A stretch of 64,000 bases of DNA, taken from the NCBI RefSeq assembly GCF_013177455.1, contig NZ_CP053660.1, positions 2,046,001-2,110,000 on the forward strand. The letters run 5' to 3'. Below the pieces are notes generated by a model. That model made no database searches. It worked only from the letters and a program-made list of their open reading frames with translations, and was not told the origin of the DNA. Origin of the DNA: Nocardioides marmotae. GTDB lineage: Bacteria; Actinomycetota; Actinomycetes; Propionibacteriales; Nocardioidaceae. Made by a program: the position numbers and the translations under genes. Shown piece after piece: positions 49,653 through 58,446 of this stretch. How positions within the stretch are numbered: position 1 is the first letter of the stretch; every line of letters begins with the position of its first letter.

Positions 49653-52369
49653 TGGCCCGCGCGCACCGGCACCCGCTGTGGACGGCGGCGCCGGTGCGCC
49701 TGGCGCACTCGCCGGGATGGCTGGGCCTGGTCCTGCTGGCCGCCGCCCTCCTCGTCGCCTCGGTGGTGGCCCCCGGGCTCTTCGCCACCAGCGCCCGCAC
49801 CGCGGCGCTCGACGCCGGGCTCGAGGCGGCCGCCGCGGAGCCCGCGCCGGGCGCGTCCGCCGACCTGCGCGCCACCTGGACCGGCGTGCTCCCGGCGACG
49901 GCCCAGGACGTGGTGCTCGCCGAGCTGGACGACCTGCCCGGGTACGCCGCGCCCGCGCTCGGCGCCACCGCCACCGCCCAGGACCGCCGGCTCCGCGCGC
50001 TCGTGCGGGCGGGGGAGAGCACCACCGGTGGGGCGCTGTTCTTCCACGACGGCGTCGTGGAGGCCCTCGGCGGCGACGCCGAGGACCGCGGGGTGTGGCT
50101 GCCCACCGACGTCGCCGACCGGCTCGGCGTGAGCACCGGCGACCCGGTCCGGGTGGGCCTGGAGAGCCTCTCGGCGGGCTCCGCCCTGACCCGTACGACG
50201 CCGACGACCGTCGCCGGGACCTACGAGACCGCGCCGGGCTCGGTGCTGCCGGCGGCCGCCGCCGACCTGCCCGGCAGCGACCAGTGGGTGCTCCCGCTGG
50301 ACCCGTCCCGGCCGGGCTCGGCCAGCCCGCTCGTGATCGCCGCCCCGGCGGCGTTCGCCTCGCTCGCCCGGGCGATCGACGAGGAGCCGCTCTACGCCGC
50401 CGACCTCGCGGTCGCCCCCGACCTCGACCCCGCGACCGCCGACGCCGCCGTGGCCGCGGTGCAGCGGATCGCGGTCGAGGCCTTCGACGACTCCTCCGAG
50501 CTCGCCGCGGCCACCGACCGGGCCTCGCCGCTGCCGACCCGTCTGGAGCTGGCCACCGGCCTGCCCGACGTCGTGGACGAGGCCGGCTCCGCCGCGCTGA
50601 GCGCCGAGCGCCAGGTCGGCCCGTACGCCGCCGCCGGCCAGGTCCTCGCCGCCGCGCTGCTCGTGACCGCCTGGGTGCTCGTCGGGCGCAGCCGGCGCCG
50701 CGAGGGCGCCCTCGCCGCCGGTCTCGGCGTCCACCCGCTCGCCGTCGCCGGCCTGACCGTCCTGGAGCTGGTGCCGGTCGCCGTGCTGGCGGCGCCGGTC
50801 GGGGTCGGCCTGGCGCTCCTGGCGATCGCGGTCGCCGGCCCACCGGCCGCGCTCGGCGCCGGCGACCTGGTCACCGGCGACCGGGTGCGCGCCGGCGTGG
50901 GCGCCGGGCTGGTCCTGGTCCTGCCCGCGGTCGTGGCGCTGGTCGGGGCGGTCCGCGCCGAGCGGAGCGCTCCGGGCCGGCTGGGCGCCCGGGTGCGCGC
51001 GGTGCCGTGGGAGCTGCTGGTGCTGGTCGCGACCGCGGCCGTCCTCGCCGGCGTGCTCTCCCTGGACCCCGCCCGCCGGGCGGACTCGCCGCTGACCACC
51101 GTGCTGCCCCTGCTGCTGGCCGCCTGCGCTGCGGCCGTCGTCGTCCGGGTCGCCCCGTTGGTTCGGCTGCCGGGCGCCCGGCCCGGCAGCCCGCGGTGGC
51201 TGGCCACCCGCCGTGCCGCCGGGCTCGGGCGCGGCGAGCGGGCGCTGACCGCGGTGCTGGCGGTGACCCTCGGCCTGTTCGCCTACACCCTCACCGTCCA
51301 GCGCGGCCTGGTCGACGGCGCGGACGACAAGGTCGCGGCCCTCGTCGGCGCGCCGTCGGTGGCGTCGGTCGGCGACGGGCTGCGCGGGAGCGGGCGCCGC
51401 GCCCTGCGGCCGCCGGTGGAGGAGTCCACGCTGGTGTGGCGCCAGCGCGTGACCCTCCCGCCGGTCTTCGGCGCCCAGGAGCTGCTGACCGTCGACCCGG
51501 CGACGTTCGCCGCCGTCGCCGACTGGGGCTCGACCGGCACGCTGGCGCCCGGCCGCGGGCTGCTGGCCCGGCTCGGCGGCACGGCCGGCGGCGTACCCGT
51601 CCTGCTCGCCGGCGACACCGACCGCGAGGTCGGCGACCGCGGCACCATGGAGGTCAACGAGGAGACCGACCTGCCCTACGTGGTCGTCGGCGTCCTCCCC
51701 GCCTTCCCCGGCTCCGAGGCCGGCACCGGCGAGGCGGCCGTCATCGCGGCCAGCAGCCGGGTCTTCCCGCTCCTCCCGCCGACCCTCGACCCCCGCGACC
51801 CGCTCGCCGTCGCCGACGTGGGGGCGTTCAGCGCCGAGGTGTGGTCGGGCGCCGCCCCCACCGACCTGCGCGAGGCGCTGCGCTCCGCCGGGCTCCCGCC
51901 GACCACGGTCGCGACCGCGGCCGGCGCGGCCGTCGGGGAGGGGCTGCTGGCCACCTCCTGGGCCGCGCAGTACGTCGTCGTGCTCGGCCTGGTCGTGCTG
52001 CTGCTCGCGCTCGCCGTGGTGCTCGCCCTCGGGCTGCGCCTGGCCGACCGGGACGCGGTCGCCGACGTGCTGCTGACCCGGATGGGCTGGCGGCCCCGGC
52101 AGCTCGAGGCGGCGCGGACCTGGGAGGTCGTGCGCGCGGTGCTGACCGCCGCGGCGGCGACCGCGCTCTCCACGACCGCGCTGCTGCTCGGCCCGAGCCT
52201 CATCGACCAGGTCGGCCAGGTGCTGCCGATCAGCCGACCCCGGCTGGGGGTCGAGGAGGTCGCGGCCGTGAGCGTCCTGGCGGCGGTGATGGTCGCCGCC
52301 GCGGCCCTGGTCGGGCTGGTCCGGGCCCGCCGCCGCACGAGCGCGGAGGTGCTGCGCGGTGAGGGCTGA
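49652..52369 (+). CDS. Large FtsX-like ABC permease
   Basis: A 905-residue membrane protein with one N-terminal helix near 26-46, a large external domain to about 320, two clusters of helices (about 330-450 and 470-570), a second external domain and three C-terminal helices ending before 900. The design resembles duplicated FtsX/MacB-type permeases, though no short motif proves it. It overlaps the PP2C stop and runs 11 nt into the first ATPase gene. Likely moves or senses lipids, peptides or cell-wall material outside the cell. Confidence 0.75.
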   Translation: MARAHRHPLWTAAPVRLAHSPGWLGLVLLAAALLVASVVAPGLFATSARTAALDAGLEAAAAEPAPGASADLRATWTGVLPATAQDVVLAELDDLPGYAAPALGATATAQDRRLRALVRAGESTTGGALFFHDGVVEALGGDAEDRGVWLPTDVADRLGVSTGDPVRVGLESLSAGSALTRTTPTTVAGTYETAPGSVLPAAAADLPGSDQWVLPLDPSRPGSASPLVIAAPAAFASLARAIDEEPLYAADLAVAPDLDPATADAAVAAVQRIAVEAFDDSSELAAATDRASPLPTRLELATGLPDVVDEAGSAALSAERQVGPYAAAGQVLAAALLVTAWVLVGRSRRREGALAAGLGVHPLAVAGLTVLELVPVAVLAAPVGVGLALLAIAVAGPPAALGAGDLVTGDRVRAGVGAGLVLVLPAVVALVGAVRAERSAPGRLGARVRAVPWELLVLVATAAVLAGVLSLDPARRADSPLTTVLPLLLAACAAAVVVRVAPLVRLPGARPGSPRWLATRRAAGLGRGERALTAVLAVTLGLFAYTLTVQRGLVDGADDKVAALVGAPSVASVGDGLRGSGRRALRPPVEESTLVWRQRVTLPPVFGAQELLTVDPATFAAVADWGSTGTLAPGRGLLARLGGTAGGVPVLLAGDTDREVGDRGTMEVNEETDLPYVVVGVLPAFPGSEAGTGEAAVIAASSRVFPLLPPTLDPRDPLAVADVGAFSAEVWSGAAPTDLREALRSAGLPPTTVATAAGAAVGEGLLATSWAAQYVVVLGLVVLLLALAVVLALGLRLADRDAVADVLLTRMGWRPRQLEAARTWEVVRAVLTAAAATALSTTALLLGPSLIDQVGQVLPISRPRLGVEEVAAVSVLAAVMVAAAALVGLVRARRRTSAEVLRGEG

Positions 52370-53201
52370 ACCGGTGGTCGTCGCGAGCGACCTGACCCGG
52401 GTGCACCGGTCGGCGACGGGGGAGACCTACGCCCTGCGCGGCGTCGACCTCACCGTCGAGGCCGGCACGCTCACCGTCGTCGCCGGGCCCTCGGGCAGCG
52501 GCAAGAGCAGCCTGCTCAGCCTGCTCTCGGCGCGCGAGCGGCCCAGCGCGGGCGTGCTCGAGGTGCTCGGCAGCGACGTCGCCGGCGCGTCGGCGGGCGC
52601 GCTGCGCCGGCTGCGGCACCGGCGGATCGGCTACGTCCCGCAGCGGGCGTCCGCCGGCCTCTTCCCGCACCTCACCGCCGCCGACCACGTGCGCCAGGTC
52701 GCCGGCTGGCGCCGGGCGGGCGGCGAGTCGGACGGGAGCGGCCTCGGGGCCGAGGACGTGCTGGCCTTCGTCGGCCTCGCGGGCCGGGCCGACCACCGGC
52801 CCGCCACCATGTCCGGCGGGGAGCAGCAGCGGCTGGCCGTGGCGATGGCCCTGGTGGGCCGCCCCGCGCTGCTGGTCGCCGACGAGCCCACCGCGGAGCT
52901 CGACCACCGCAACGCCGACCGGGTGCTCGACGCGCTCGCCGCGGTCGCGACCGCCGGCAGCGCGGTCGTGGTGAGCAGCCACGACGCCCGGGTCACCGAG
53001 CGGGCCGAGCGCCTGCTGCGCCTGCACGACGGCGTGCTCTCCAGCGAGACCGAGGGGGCGCGGGAGACGGTCGCGGTCATCGACTCCGCCGGCCGGCTCC
53101 AGCTGCCGCCGGCGCTGCTCGAGCGCTTCCCCTCCCGCCGGGTCGTGGTGGAGACCGACGGCGACCACGTGCGGCTGCGCGCCCCGGAGGAGCGGTCGTG
53201 A
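52359..53201 (+). CDS. ABC ATPase (MacB/LolD-like)
   Basis: A 280-residue ATPase with Walker A GPSGSGKSS, signature MSGGEQQRLAVAMAL, Walker B LLVADEPTAELD and SSHDARV switch. The first Leu of the usual LSGGE is Met. It carries an extra C-terminal extension of about 50 residues (VAVIDSAGRLQLPPALLERF) resembling a small DNA/ligand-domain tail. The GTG start overlaps the permease end, and its end overlaps the second ATPase start as GTGA. Confidence 0.87.
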   Translation: MRAEPVVVASDLTRVHRSATGETYALRGVDLTVEAGTLTVVAGPSGSGKSSLLSLLSARERPSAGVLEVLGSDVAGASAGALRRLRHRRIGYVPQRASAGLFPHLTAADHVRQVAGWRRAGGESDGSGLGAEDVLAFVGLAGRADHRPATMSGGEQQRLAVAMALVGRPALLVADEPTAELDHRNADRVLDALAAVATAGSAVVVSSHDARVTERAERLLRLHDGVLSSETEGARETVAVIDSAGRLQLPPALLERFPSRRVVVETDGDHVRLRAPEERS

Positions 53202-53836
53202 GCGGGCTGGAGCTGCGCGGCGTCAGCCACGGGTACGGCGCCGGCAGCCGCCGCGTGTCGGTGCTCCACGACGTCTCGCTGTGCGTCGCGCCCGGTGAGC
53301 TGGTCGCGCTGCTCGGCCCGTCGGGCTCGGGCAAGACGACCGTGTGCCACCTGGCCGCCGGCTTCGAGGAGCCGGACGCCGGGACGGTCACCGTCGACGG
53401 CCGGCCGCCGGGCCCGGCCGCCGACTGGTCCCTCGTCGCGGTCGTGCCCCAGCAGCACGGCCTGGTCGTGGGGCTCGGGGTCGAGGAGAACGTGCTGCTG
53501 CCGACGTACCGCTCCGCCGGGACGGCCGTGCCGTTCGACCGCCTCGCCGACGAGCTCGACCTCGGCGCGTTCGCGCACCGGCGGGTGGGTGAGACCTCGC
53601 TGGGGGAGCAGCAGCGGGTCGCGGTCGCCCGCGGGCTGGTGCTCGCGCCGCGGGTGCTGGTGCTCGACGAGCCGACCGGTCACCAGGACGACGAGCGCGC
53701 CGAGCTGGTGACCGCCGCGCTCGCGCGGGCCGCGCGGGCCGGCAGCGCGGTGCTCGTCTCCAGCCACGACGCCCGCGTCCGCGCCGTGGCCGACCGGGTG
53801 CTGCGCCTCGAGGAGGGCCGGATCCTCGACGGATGA
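53198..53836 (+). CDS. ABC ATPase, second of the operon
   Basis: A 212-residue ATPase with Walker A GPSGSGKTT and Walker B VLVLDEPTGHQDD. The signature is degenerate: SLGEQQRVAVARGL rather than LSGGQ. Two unequal ATPases for one large permease suggests an asymmetric heterodimer with a canonical and a weakened site. It is the last gene of the PP2C-permease-ATPase-ATPase operon. Confidence 0.87.
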   Translation: MSGLELRGVSHGYGAGSRRVSVLHDVSLCVAPGELVALLGPSGSGKTTVCHLAAGFEEPDAGTVTVDGRPPGPAADWSLVAVVPQQHGLVVGLGVEENVLLPTYRSAGTAVPFDRLADELDLGAFAHRRVGETSLGEQQRVAVARGLVLAPRVLVLDEPTGHQDDERAELVTAALARAARAGSAVLVSSHDARVRAVADRVLRLEEGRILDG

Positions 53837-53856
53837 GGGCGTGCCCCGGGGGGCGC

Positions 53857-55242
53857 TCACCAGGCCTCGGCCGGCACCTCCCACCGCGCGAACGCCTCGA
53901 GCACAGTGCCCCGCAGGCGCGCGGGGCCGTCGGGGCCGGGGACCAGGTCGGGGTCCAGGCACACCAGCGACAGCGTCGCCCGGTCGCCGTGCCGCGACCA
54001 CCAGCTGCTCAGCCCGCCGCGGGTGCGGCGCATCTGGCCGCGGGTGACCCCGGGGGTGACCGAGCGCATCATCACCGAGCTGGGCCGGGCGCCCAGGGGC
54101 GCGGCGTACTCCTCCGCGAGCTCGCCGAGGTTGGAGGCCAGGCACAGGGGCGCGGCGTTGTCGCGGGCCAGCCGGGCCACGGCGCGGTCGGGCAGCACCT
54201 GGAGCAGCGGCTTGAGCGGCTCGAGCGGGTCGTGCCGGGTGCCGGCGGCGCGGGAGGCCAGCTCGACCCGGGTCGCGTCCCGCACGGCGGCGAGGTCGGT
54301 GACCCGGCCGACCCCGTCGACCAGGGTGGTCGGCACGGCGACCGAGACCCCGGAGGTGGCGTTGGAGCGCAGGTCGGCCGCGCCCTCGCGGAGGTTGACC
54401 GGCACGGCCGCCCGGACCGGCCGGCCCGCCTCGACGCGGCCGGTCGCGAGCAGCACCTCGACGGTGAGCGCGATCAGCAGGGTGTTGGCGCTGCCGCCGT
54501 GTCGCCGCGCGGCGGCCTCCCACGCCTCGGCGGGGCAGTCCACGACCACGGTCGGGACGACGTACGTCGCCTCGTCGCCGGGCGCGGGCCGGCGCGGCGG
54601 GGTGTCCTCGGAGCGCTGGGCGCCCTCCAGCGGGGTCGCCGGCCGCGGCGACCGGGACCGCCGGACCGCCGTGGCCACGCCCCGGGCCGCCCGGCCGACC
54701 TGCGCCGCCGCGTCCCGGAGGTCGTCGCGGCGGGTGGTCTCCAGGGCCGCGAGGTCGTCGACGGGCAGCCGCGGCACGGTCTCCCCGCGCACCGCCTCGA
54801 CGATCGCGCCGAGGTGCGCGCCGCCGTCGGCCACGACGTGGGAGGTGAGGAAGGACAGCACCGTCCCGCCGTCGGCGGTGGTCGCGGCGCGCAGCGCCCA
54901 GCCCGGCCCGCCGACCGGGTCGAGGTCGGTGCCGGCGACGGCCGCGTCGGCCCAGGCGAGCACCGCGTCGGGGGCGACGGGTGCCTCGTCGACCACGAGC
55001 GGCGCGACGACGCCCGAGCGGACCCAGCGCGGCCGGGCGCCGGGCACCCGCGGCGGCACCGCCACCCGGGCCAGCCGGCCCCGGGCGAGGTGGCGGTGCA
55101 GGGCCGCGAGCCGGTCGCGGTCCAGCGGGGCCGGCACGCGCCAGATCGTCTGGTTGACGACCGGCACCCCGAGGACCCGCCGGGTGCGCAGGAACAGGTC
55201 GTCGTCGTAGGTCAGCCGGTTCGCGGCGGCGGGAGCGGGCAC
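53857..55242 (-). CDS. PapA/condensation-like acyltransferase
   Basis: A 461-residue protein of the CoA-dependent acyltransferase superfamily (condensation/PapA/WS-DGAT). The active-site motif reads SHVVADGG, i.e. H135 and D139-G140, with the first histidine of HHxxxDG absent. DLRSNAT, LASNLGEL and a C-terminal RWEVPAEAW match its paralogue at 58444 (DLRANAT, LASNVGEL, RWGVRAERW). It likely esterifies or amidates an acceptor with an acyl-CoA or acyl-ACP. GTG start with AGAGGA upstream; encoded 40 nt after the DrrB-like gene. Confidence 0.78.
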   Translation of the reverse strand: MPAPAAANRLTYDDDLFLRTRRVLGVPVVNQTIWRVPAPLDRDRLAALHRHLARGRLARVAVPPRVPGARPRWVRSGVVAPLVVDEAPVAPDAVLAWADAAVAGTDLDPVGGPGWALRAATTADGGTVLSFLTSHVVADGGAHLGAIVEAVRGETVPRLPVDDLAALETTRRDDLRDAAAQVGRAARGVATAVRRSRSPRPATPLEGAQRSEDTPPRRPAPGDEATYVVPTVVVDCPAEAWEAAARRHGGSANTLLIALTVEVLLATGRVEAGRPVRAAVPVNLREGAADLRSNATSGVSVAVPTTLVDGVGRVTDLAAVRDATRVELASRAAGTRHDPLEPLKPLLQVLPDRAVARLARDNAAPLCLASNLGELAEEYAAPLGARPSSVMMRSVTPGVTRGQMRRTRGGLSSWWSRHGDRATLSLVCLDPDLVPGPDGPARLRGTVLEAFARWEVPAEAW

Positions 55243-55282
55243 GGGGTCCTCTCGGTGGGGGAAGCGGGGGACGGGCGGAGGG

Positions 55283-56134
55283 TCACTCGGTGCGGACGTA
55301 GGCGCGGACGGTCAGCGGGGCCATCACGGCCAGCACGACTCCGGCGCCGAGGAGCGACCAGCCGACCGGTCCGGCGGCGGGGTCGCCGGCCGCGAGGGCA
55401 CGAACCGCGGAGACCATGTGGGTGATCGGGTTGACCTCGGCGATCGCCCGCATCCAGCCGGGCATGGTCTCGACCGGCACCAGCGCGTTGGACATGAACG
55501 ACAGCGGCATCAGCACGAGCATCGAGGCCCCCTGCACGGCCGAGGCGCTGCGCATCACCATGCCGAGGAAGGCGAAGACCCAGCTCAGCGCGAACGCGCA
55601 GACCACGACGAGCAGGCCGCCGAGCGCGAGCCCGGCCCAGCTCTGGGGCCGGTAGCCCATGGCCGCGCCGACGAGCACGGTGATGCCCACGGCGACGACG
55701 TACCGCACCACGTCGGCGAGGAGGGAGCCCGCGAGCGGCGCGGTCCGGGCGATCGGCAGCGACCGGAACCGGTCGAAGACGCCGCGGTCGCGGTCGTCGC
55801 GCAGCTGCACGCCGGTGACCACCGAGGCGGTCACCGCGATCTGGACGAGGACGCCGGGGACGAGGCGGGGGAGGTACTCGTCGATCCCGCCGGCCACCGC
55901 CCCGCCGAAGACGTTGGCGAACATCACCGTCGCCACCACCGGCAGCGCGACGACGTCGAAGAGCCGCTGCGGGTCGTGGCGGATGCGGAGCAGGCCGCGG
56001 TAGGCCATGGTCAGCGCCTGCGAGGTCGCCGCGGCCGGGCCGGTCCGGTGGCCGCCGGCCGCGCCGCCTGCGCCGCCCCGGGCGACGGCCCGGTGGGTCG
56101 CGCGGTGGCTCGGCCGGGTGCTGGTGGCGCTCAT
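55283..56134 (-). CDS. DrrB-like ABC-2 permease
   Basis: A 283-residue six-helix ABC-2 permease of the daunorubicin-resistance type (VRFRSLPIARTAPLAGSL-like coupling segment FDRFRSLPIARTAPLAG, and NPITHMVSAVRALAAG). The N-terminus is a 40-residue Ala/Gly/Arg-rich extension. ATGA overlap with the DrrA-like ATPase. DrrAB pairs export glycolipids and complex lipids in mycobacteria, in keeping with acyltransferase genes on both sides. Confidence 0.88.
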   Translation of the reverse strand: MSATSTRPSHRATHRAVARGGAGGAAGGHRTGPAAATSQALTMAYRGLLRIRHDPQRLFDVVALPVVATVMFANVFGGAVAGGIDEYLPRLVPGVLVQIAVTASVVTGVQLRDDRDRGVFDRFRSLPIARTAPLAGSLLADVVRYVVAVGITVLVGAAMGYRPQSWAGLALGGLLVVVCAFALSWVFAFLGMVMRSASAVQGASMLVLMPLSFMSNALVPVETMPGWMRAIAEVNPITHMVSAVRALAAGDPAAGPVGWSLLGAGVVLAVMAPLTVRAYVRTE

Positions 56135-57114
56135 GCGACGTCCTCCTCGGCGCCCGATTCCGCGGGGCCCGTCCGGTCGGGGCCCTGGCCGGTCAGCGCC
56201 AGGAAGACGTCGTCGAGGGAGGGCCGCTGCACGGCGATCTCGGCCACCTCGATCCCTCGCTCGCGCAGCGCGACGACGAGGTCGCCGCTGACCGCGGGGG
56301 AGCGCACCGCGCCGACCAGCCCGTCGGCCCCGACCGGCGAGGGGTCCGCCCCGGTGAGGGCGGCCAGGACGGTGGCAGCCTCGGTACGCCGCTCGGCCGG
56401 GACGCGCACGTGGAGCCGGGCGTCGCCGACCGAGGCCTTGAGCGCGTCTGCGGTGCCGTCCGCGACGACCCGGCCGCGGTCGACGACCGCGACCCGGTCG
56501 GCGAGCTGGTCGGCCTCCTCGAGGTACTGCGTGGTCAGCAGCACCGAGCTGCCCTGGGCCACCAGGCCTCGGACGGTCTCCCACATCTGGGCGCGGGTGC
56601 GCGGGTCCAGGCCGGTCGTCGGCTCGTCGAGGAAGATCACCGGCGGGCGCGCGACCAGGCTCGCGGCGATGTCGAGCCGGCGGCGCATGCCCCCGGAGAA
56701 CGACGACACCGGTCGCCGCGCGGCCTCGGCCAGGCCGAACTCCTCCAGCAGCTCCGCGGCGCGCCGCCGCGCCGGGCGCAGGCCGAGCAGCCGGCCGATC
56801 ACCACCAGGTTCTCCGTCGCGGTCAGGGCCTCGTCCAACGCGGCGTACTGCCCGGTCAGGCCGATCAGCCGGCGCACCCGGTCGGGCTCGCGGGCGACGT
56901 CGTGGCCGTGGACGAGGGCGGTGCCGGCGTCGGGGCGCAGCAGCGTGGCAAGGATCCGCACGGTGGTGGTCTTGCCCGCCCCGTTGGGGCCGAGCAGCGC
57001 GAGCACGGAGCCGGCGGGCACGTCGAGGTCGACCCCGTCGAGGGCGCGGTGCCCGCCCCAGGTCTTGACCAGGCCCCGCGCCCGGACGGCGAAGGCGGTG
57101 TCGTCAGTGGTCAC
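56131..57114 (-). CDS. DrrA-like ABC ATPase
   Basis: A 327-residue DrrA-type ATPase. Walker A GPNGAGKTT, signature FSGGMRRRLDIAASL, Walker B VIFLDEPTTGLDP and the DrrA C-terminal domain with the PSLDDVFLALTG end are clear. GTG 57114 has AGGAG 6 nt upstream. The start codon lies only 22 bp from that of the divergent GT1 gene. It forms an exporter with the following permease gene. Confidence 0.92.
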   Translation of the reverse strand: MTTDDTAFAVRARGLVKTWGGHRALDGVDLDVPAGSVLALLGPNGAGKTTTVRILATLLRPDAGTALVHGHDVAREPDRVRRLIGLTGQYAALDEALTATENLVVIGRLLGLRPARRRAAELLEEFGLAEAARRPVSSFSGGMRRRLDIAASLVARPPVIFLDEPTTGLDPRTRAQMWETVRGLVAQGSSVLLTTQYLEEADQLADRVAVVDRGRVVADGTADALKASVGDARLHVRVPAERRTEAATVLAALTGADPSPVGADGLVGAVRSPAVSGDLVVALRERGIEVAEIAVQRPSLDDVFLALTGQGPDRTGPAESGAEEDVA

Positions 57115-57124
57115 GGTGGTCTCC

Positions 57125-57130
57125 TACGGT
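57125..57130 (+). promoter_or_regulatory. Candidate -10 box (TACGGT), leaderless
   Basis: TACGGT ends 6 nt before GTG 57137 of the GT1 gene. It lies within the ribosome-binding region of the divergent DrrA-like gene on the other strand. Confidence 0.45.
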
Positions 57131-57136
57131 GGCGTC

Positions 57137-58417
57137 GTGCGGTTCGTCCTCGCCCTGCCGGGCAGTCGTGGTGACGTCCAACCCGCCCTGGCCGTGGCCC
57201 TGGAGCTGCGGCGACGTGGCCACGAGGTGGTGGTCGCGGTGGCCCCGGACCTCGCCGGCACGGCCCAGGCGCTCGGGCTGGACCCGGTCGCCGTCGGCCC
57301 GCGCACGCGCGCACTCCTCGGCTCGGACCTGGTGCGGCGCGACATGCGCTCGGCCTCGCCGGTGCGCCGGTTCCGCGCCCTGCGCGCCGTCGCGGCGCAC
57401 GGGTGGGACGAGTGGCGCTCCGCCCTGGTGCCGCTGGTCGGCCGCGACGACGTCGTGGTGACGGGGCTGCTGGGCCAGGAGGTCGCCGCGGCGGTGACCG
57501 AGCGGGCGGGCGCCGGGTTCGCTGCGCTGCACTACTGCCCGGTGCGCCCCTCCGGTGCGGTGCCGCTCGTGCCGCGCGGCGGGCATCGGGTCCAGCGTGC
57601 CGCGTGGTCGCTGGGGGAGCGCTTGCGGTGGGACCTGACCCGCGCCGCCGAGCGCGAGCAGCGCGCCGCGCTCGGCCTCGCCGCCCCGCGGGTGCACCTG
57701 CCCGACCGGTTGCGCGACCGCGGGGCCCTGGAGGTGCAGGCCTACGACCCGCTCCTCGTCCCCGGCGTCGCCGAGGAGTGGGGCGCCCGCCGCCCGCTCG
57801 TCGGCTTCCTCGACCTGGCGCCGGCCGACCGGGTCGGGCTCGGGCCTGGCGTCGGCGACGGACCGGATGACGACTCCGAGGGCGACCCCGAGGGCGGGCT
57901 CGAGGGCTGGCTCGCCGCCGGCCCCGCGCCGGTGTACGTCGGCCTCGGCAGCATGCCGGTGCCCGACCCCGCCGCCCTCGTCGCGACGCTCACCCGCGCC
58001 GCTGCGGACCTCGGTGTCCGCGTGCTGATGAGCTCCGGCTGGAGCGACCCCGCGACGTCGGCCTCCGACGACGTGCGGGTCGTCGGCCCGGTCGACCACG
58101 CCCGGGTCCTGCCACGGTGCCGCGCGGCGGTCCACCACGGCGGCGCCGGCACCACGGCGGCCGCGCTGCGCGCCGGCCTGCCGGCGGTCGTGGCCTGGTT
58201 CAGCGCCGACCAGCCGGTCTGGGGCCGGCTGCTCGCCCGGCAGGGGGTCGGGACCGCCCTGCCGTTCCGGGAGCTCGACGCGCCCCGGCTGACCGCGGCG
58301 TTGGGTGAGGTCCTCGACGAGGGCGTCGCCCGGCGCGCCGCGGAGCTGGGCGCCCGGCTCGTCCCGCCGGCGACCGCCGTCGCGACGACGGCCGACCTGC
58401 TCGAGCGGGTCGGCTGA
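57137..58417 (+). CDS. GT1 (MGT/UGT-type) glycosyltransferase
   Basis: A 426-residue GT-B glycosyltransferase. The N-terminus FVLALPGSRGDVQPALAVALELRRRGHEV and the C-terminal donor site HHGGAGTTAAALRAGLPAVV with a DQPVWGRLL segment match the family that glycosylates lipids, sterols, carotenoids, macrolides and glycopeptidolipids. An acidic insert (DGPDDDSEGDPEGGLEG) lies before the second domain. Start fixed by the TACGGT box. It probably adds the sugar of the acylated product made by the flanking acyltransferases. Confidence 0.9.
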   Translation: MRFVLALPGSRGDVQPALAVALELRRRGHEVVVAVAPDLAGTAQALGLDPVAVGPRTRALLGSDLVRRDMRSASPVRRFRALRAVAAHGWDEWRSALVPLVGRDDVVVTGLLGQEVAAAVTERAGAGFAALHYCPVRPSGAVPLVPRGGHRVQRAAWSLGERLRWDLTRAAEREQRAALGLAAPRVHLPDRLRDRGALEVQAYDPLLVPGVAEEWGARRPLVGFLDLAPADRVGLGPGVGDGPDDDSEGDPEGGLEGWLAAGPAPVYVGLGSMPVPDPAALVATLTRAAADLGVRVLMSSGWSDPATSASDDVRVVGPVDHARVLPRCRAAVHHGGAGTTAAALRAGLPAVVAWFSADQPVWGRLLARQGVGTALPFRELDAPRLTAALGEVLDEGVARRAAELGARLVPPATAVATTADLLERVG

Positions 58418-58446
58418 GCCCACTCCCGGATCCACCTCTGGGCTCA
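58415..58446 (+). terminator. Inverted repeat containing both stop codons
   Basis: TGAGCCCA (58415-58422) and TGGGCTCA (58439-58446) are perfect inverse complements. They include the TGA of the GT1 gene and the stop of the convergent acyltransferase gene. Likely bidirectional terminator, stem 8 bp, loop 16 nt. Confidence 0.5.
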
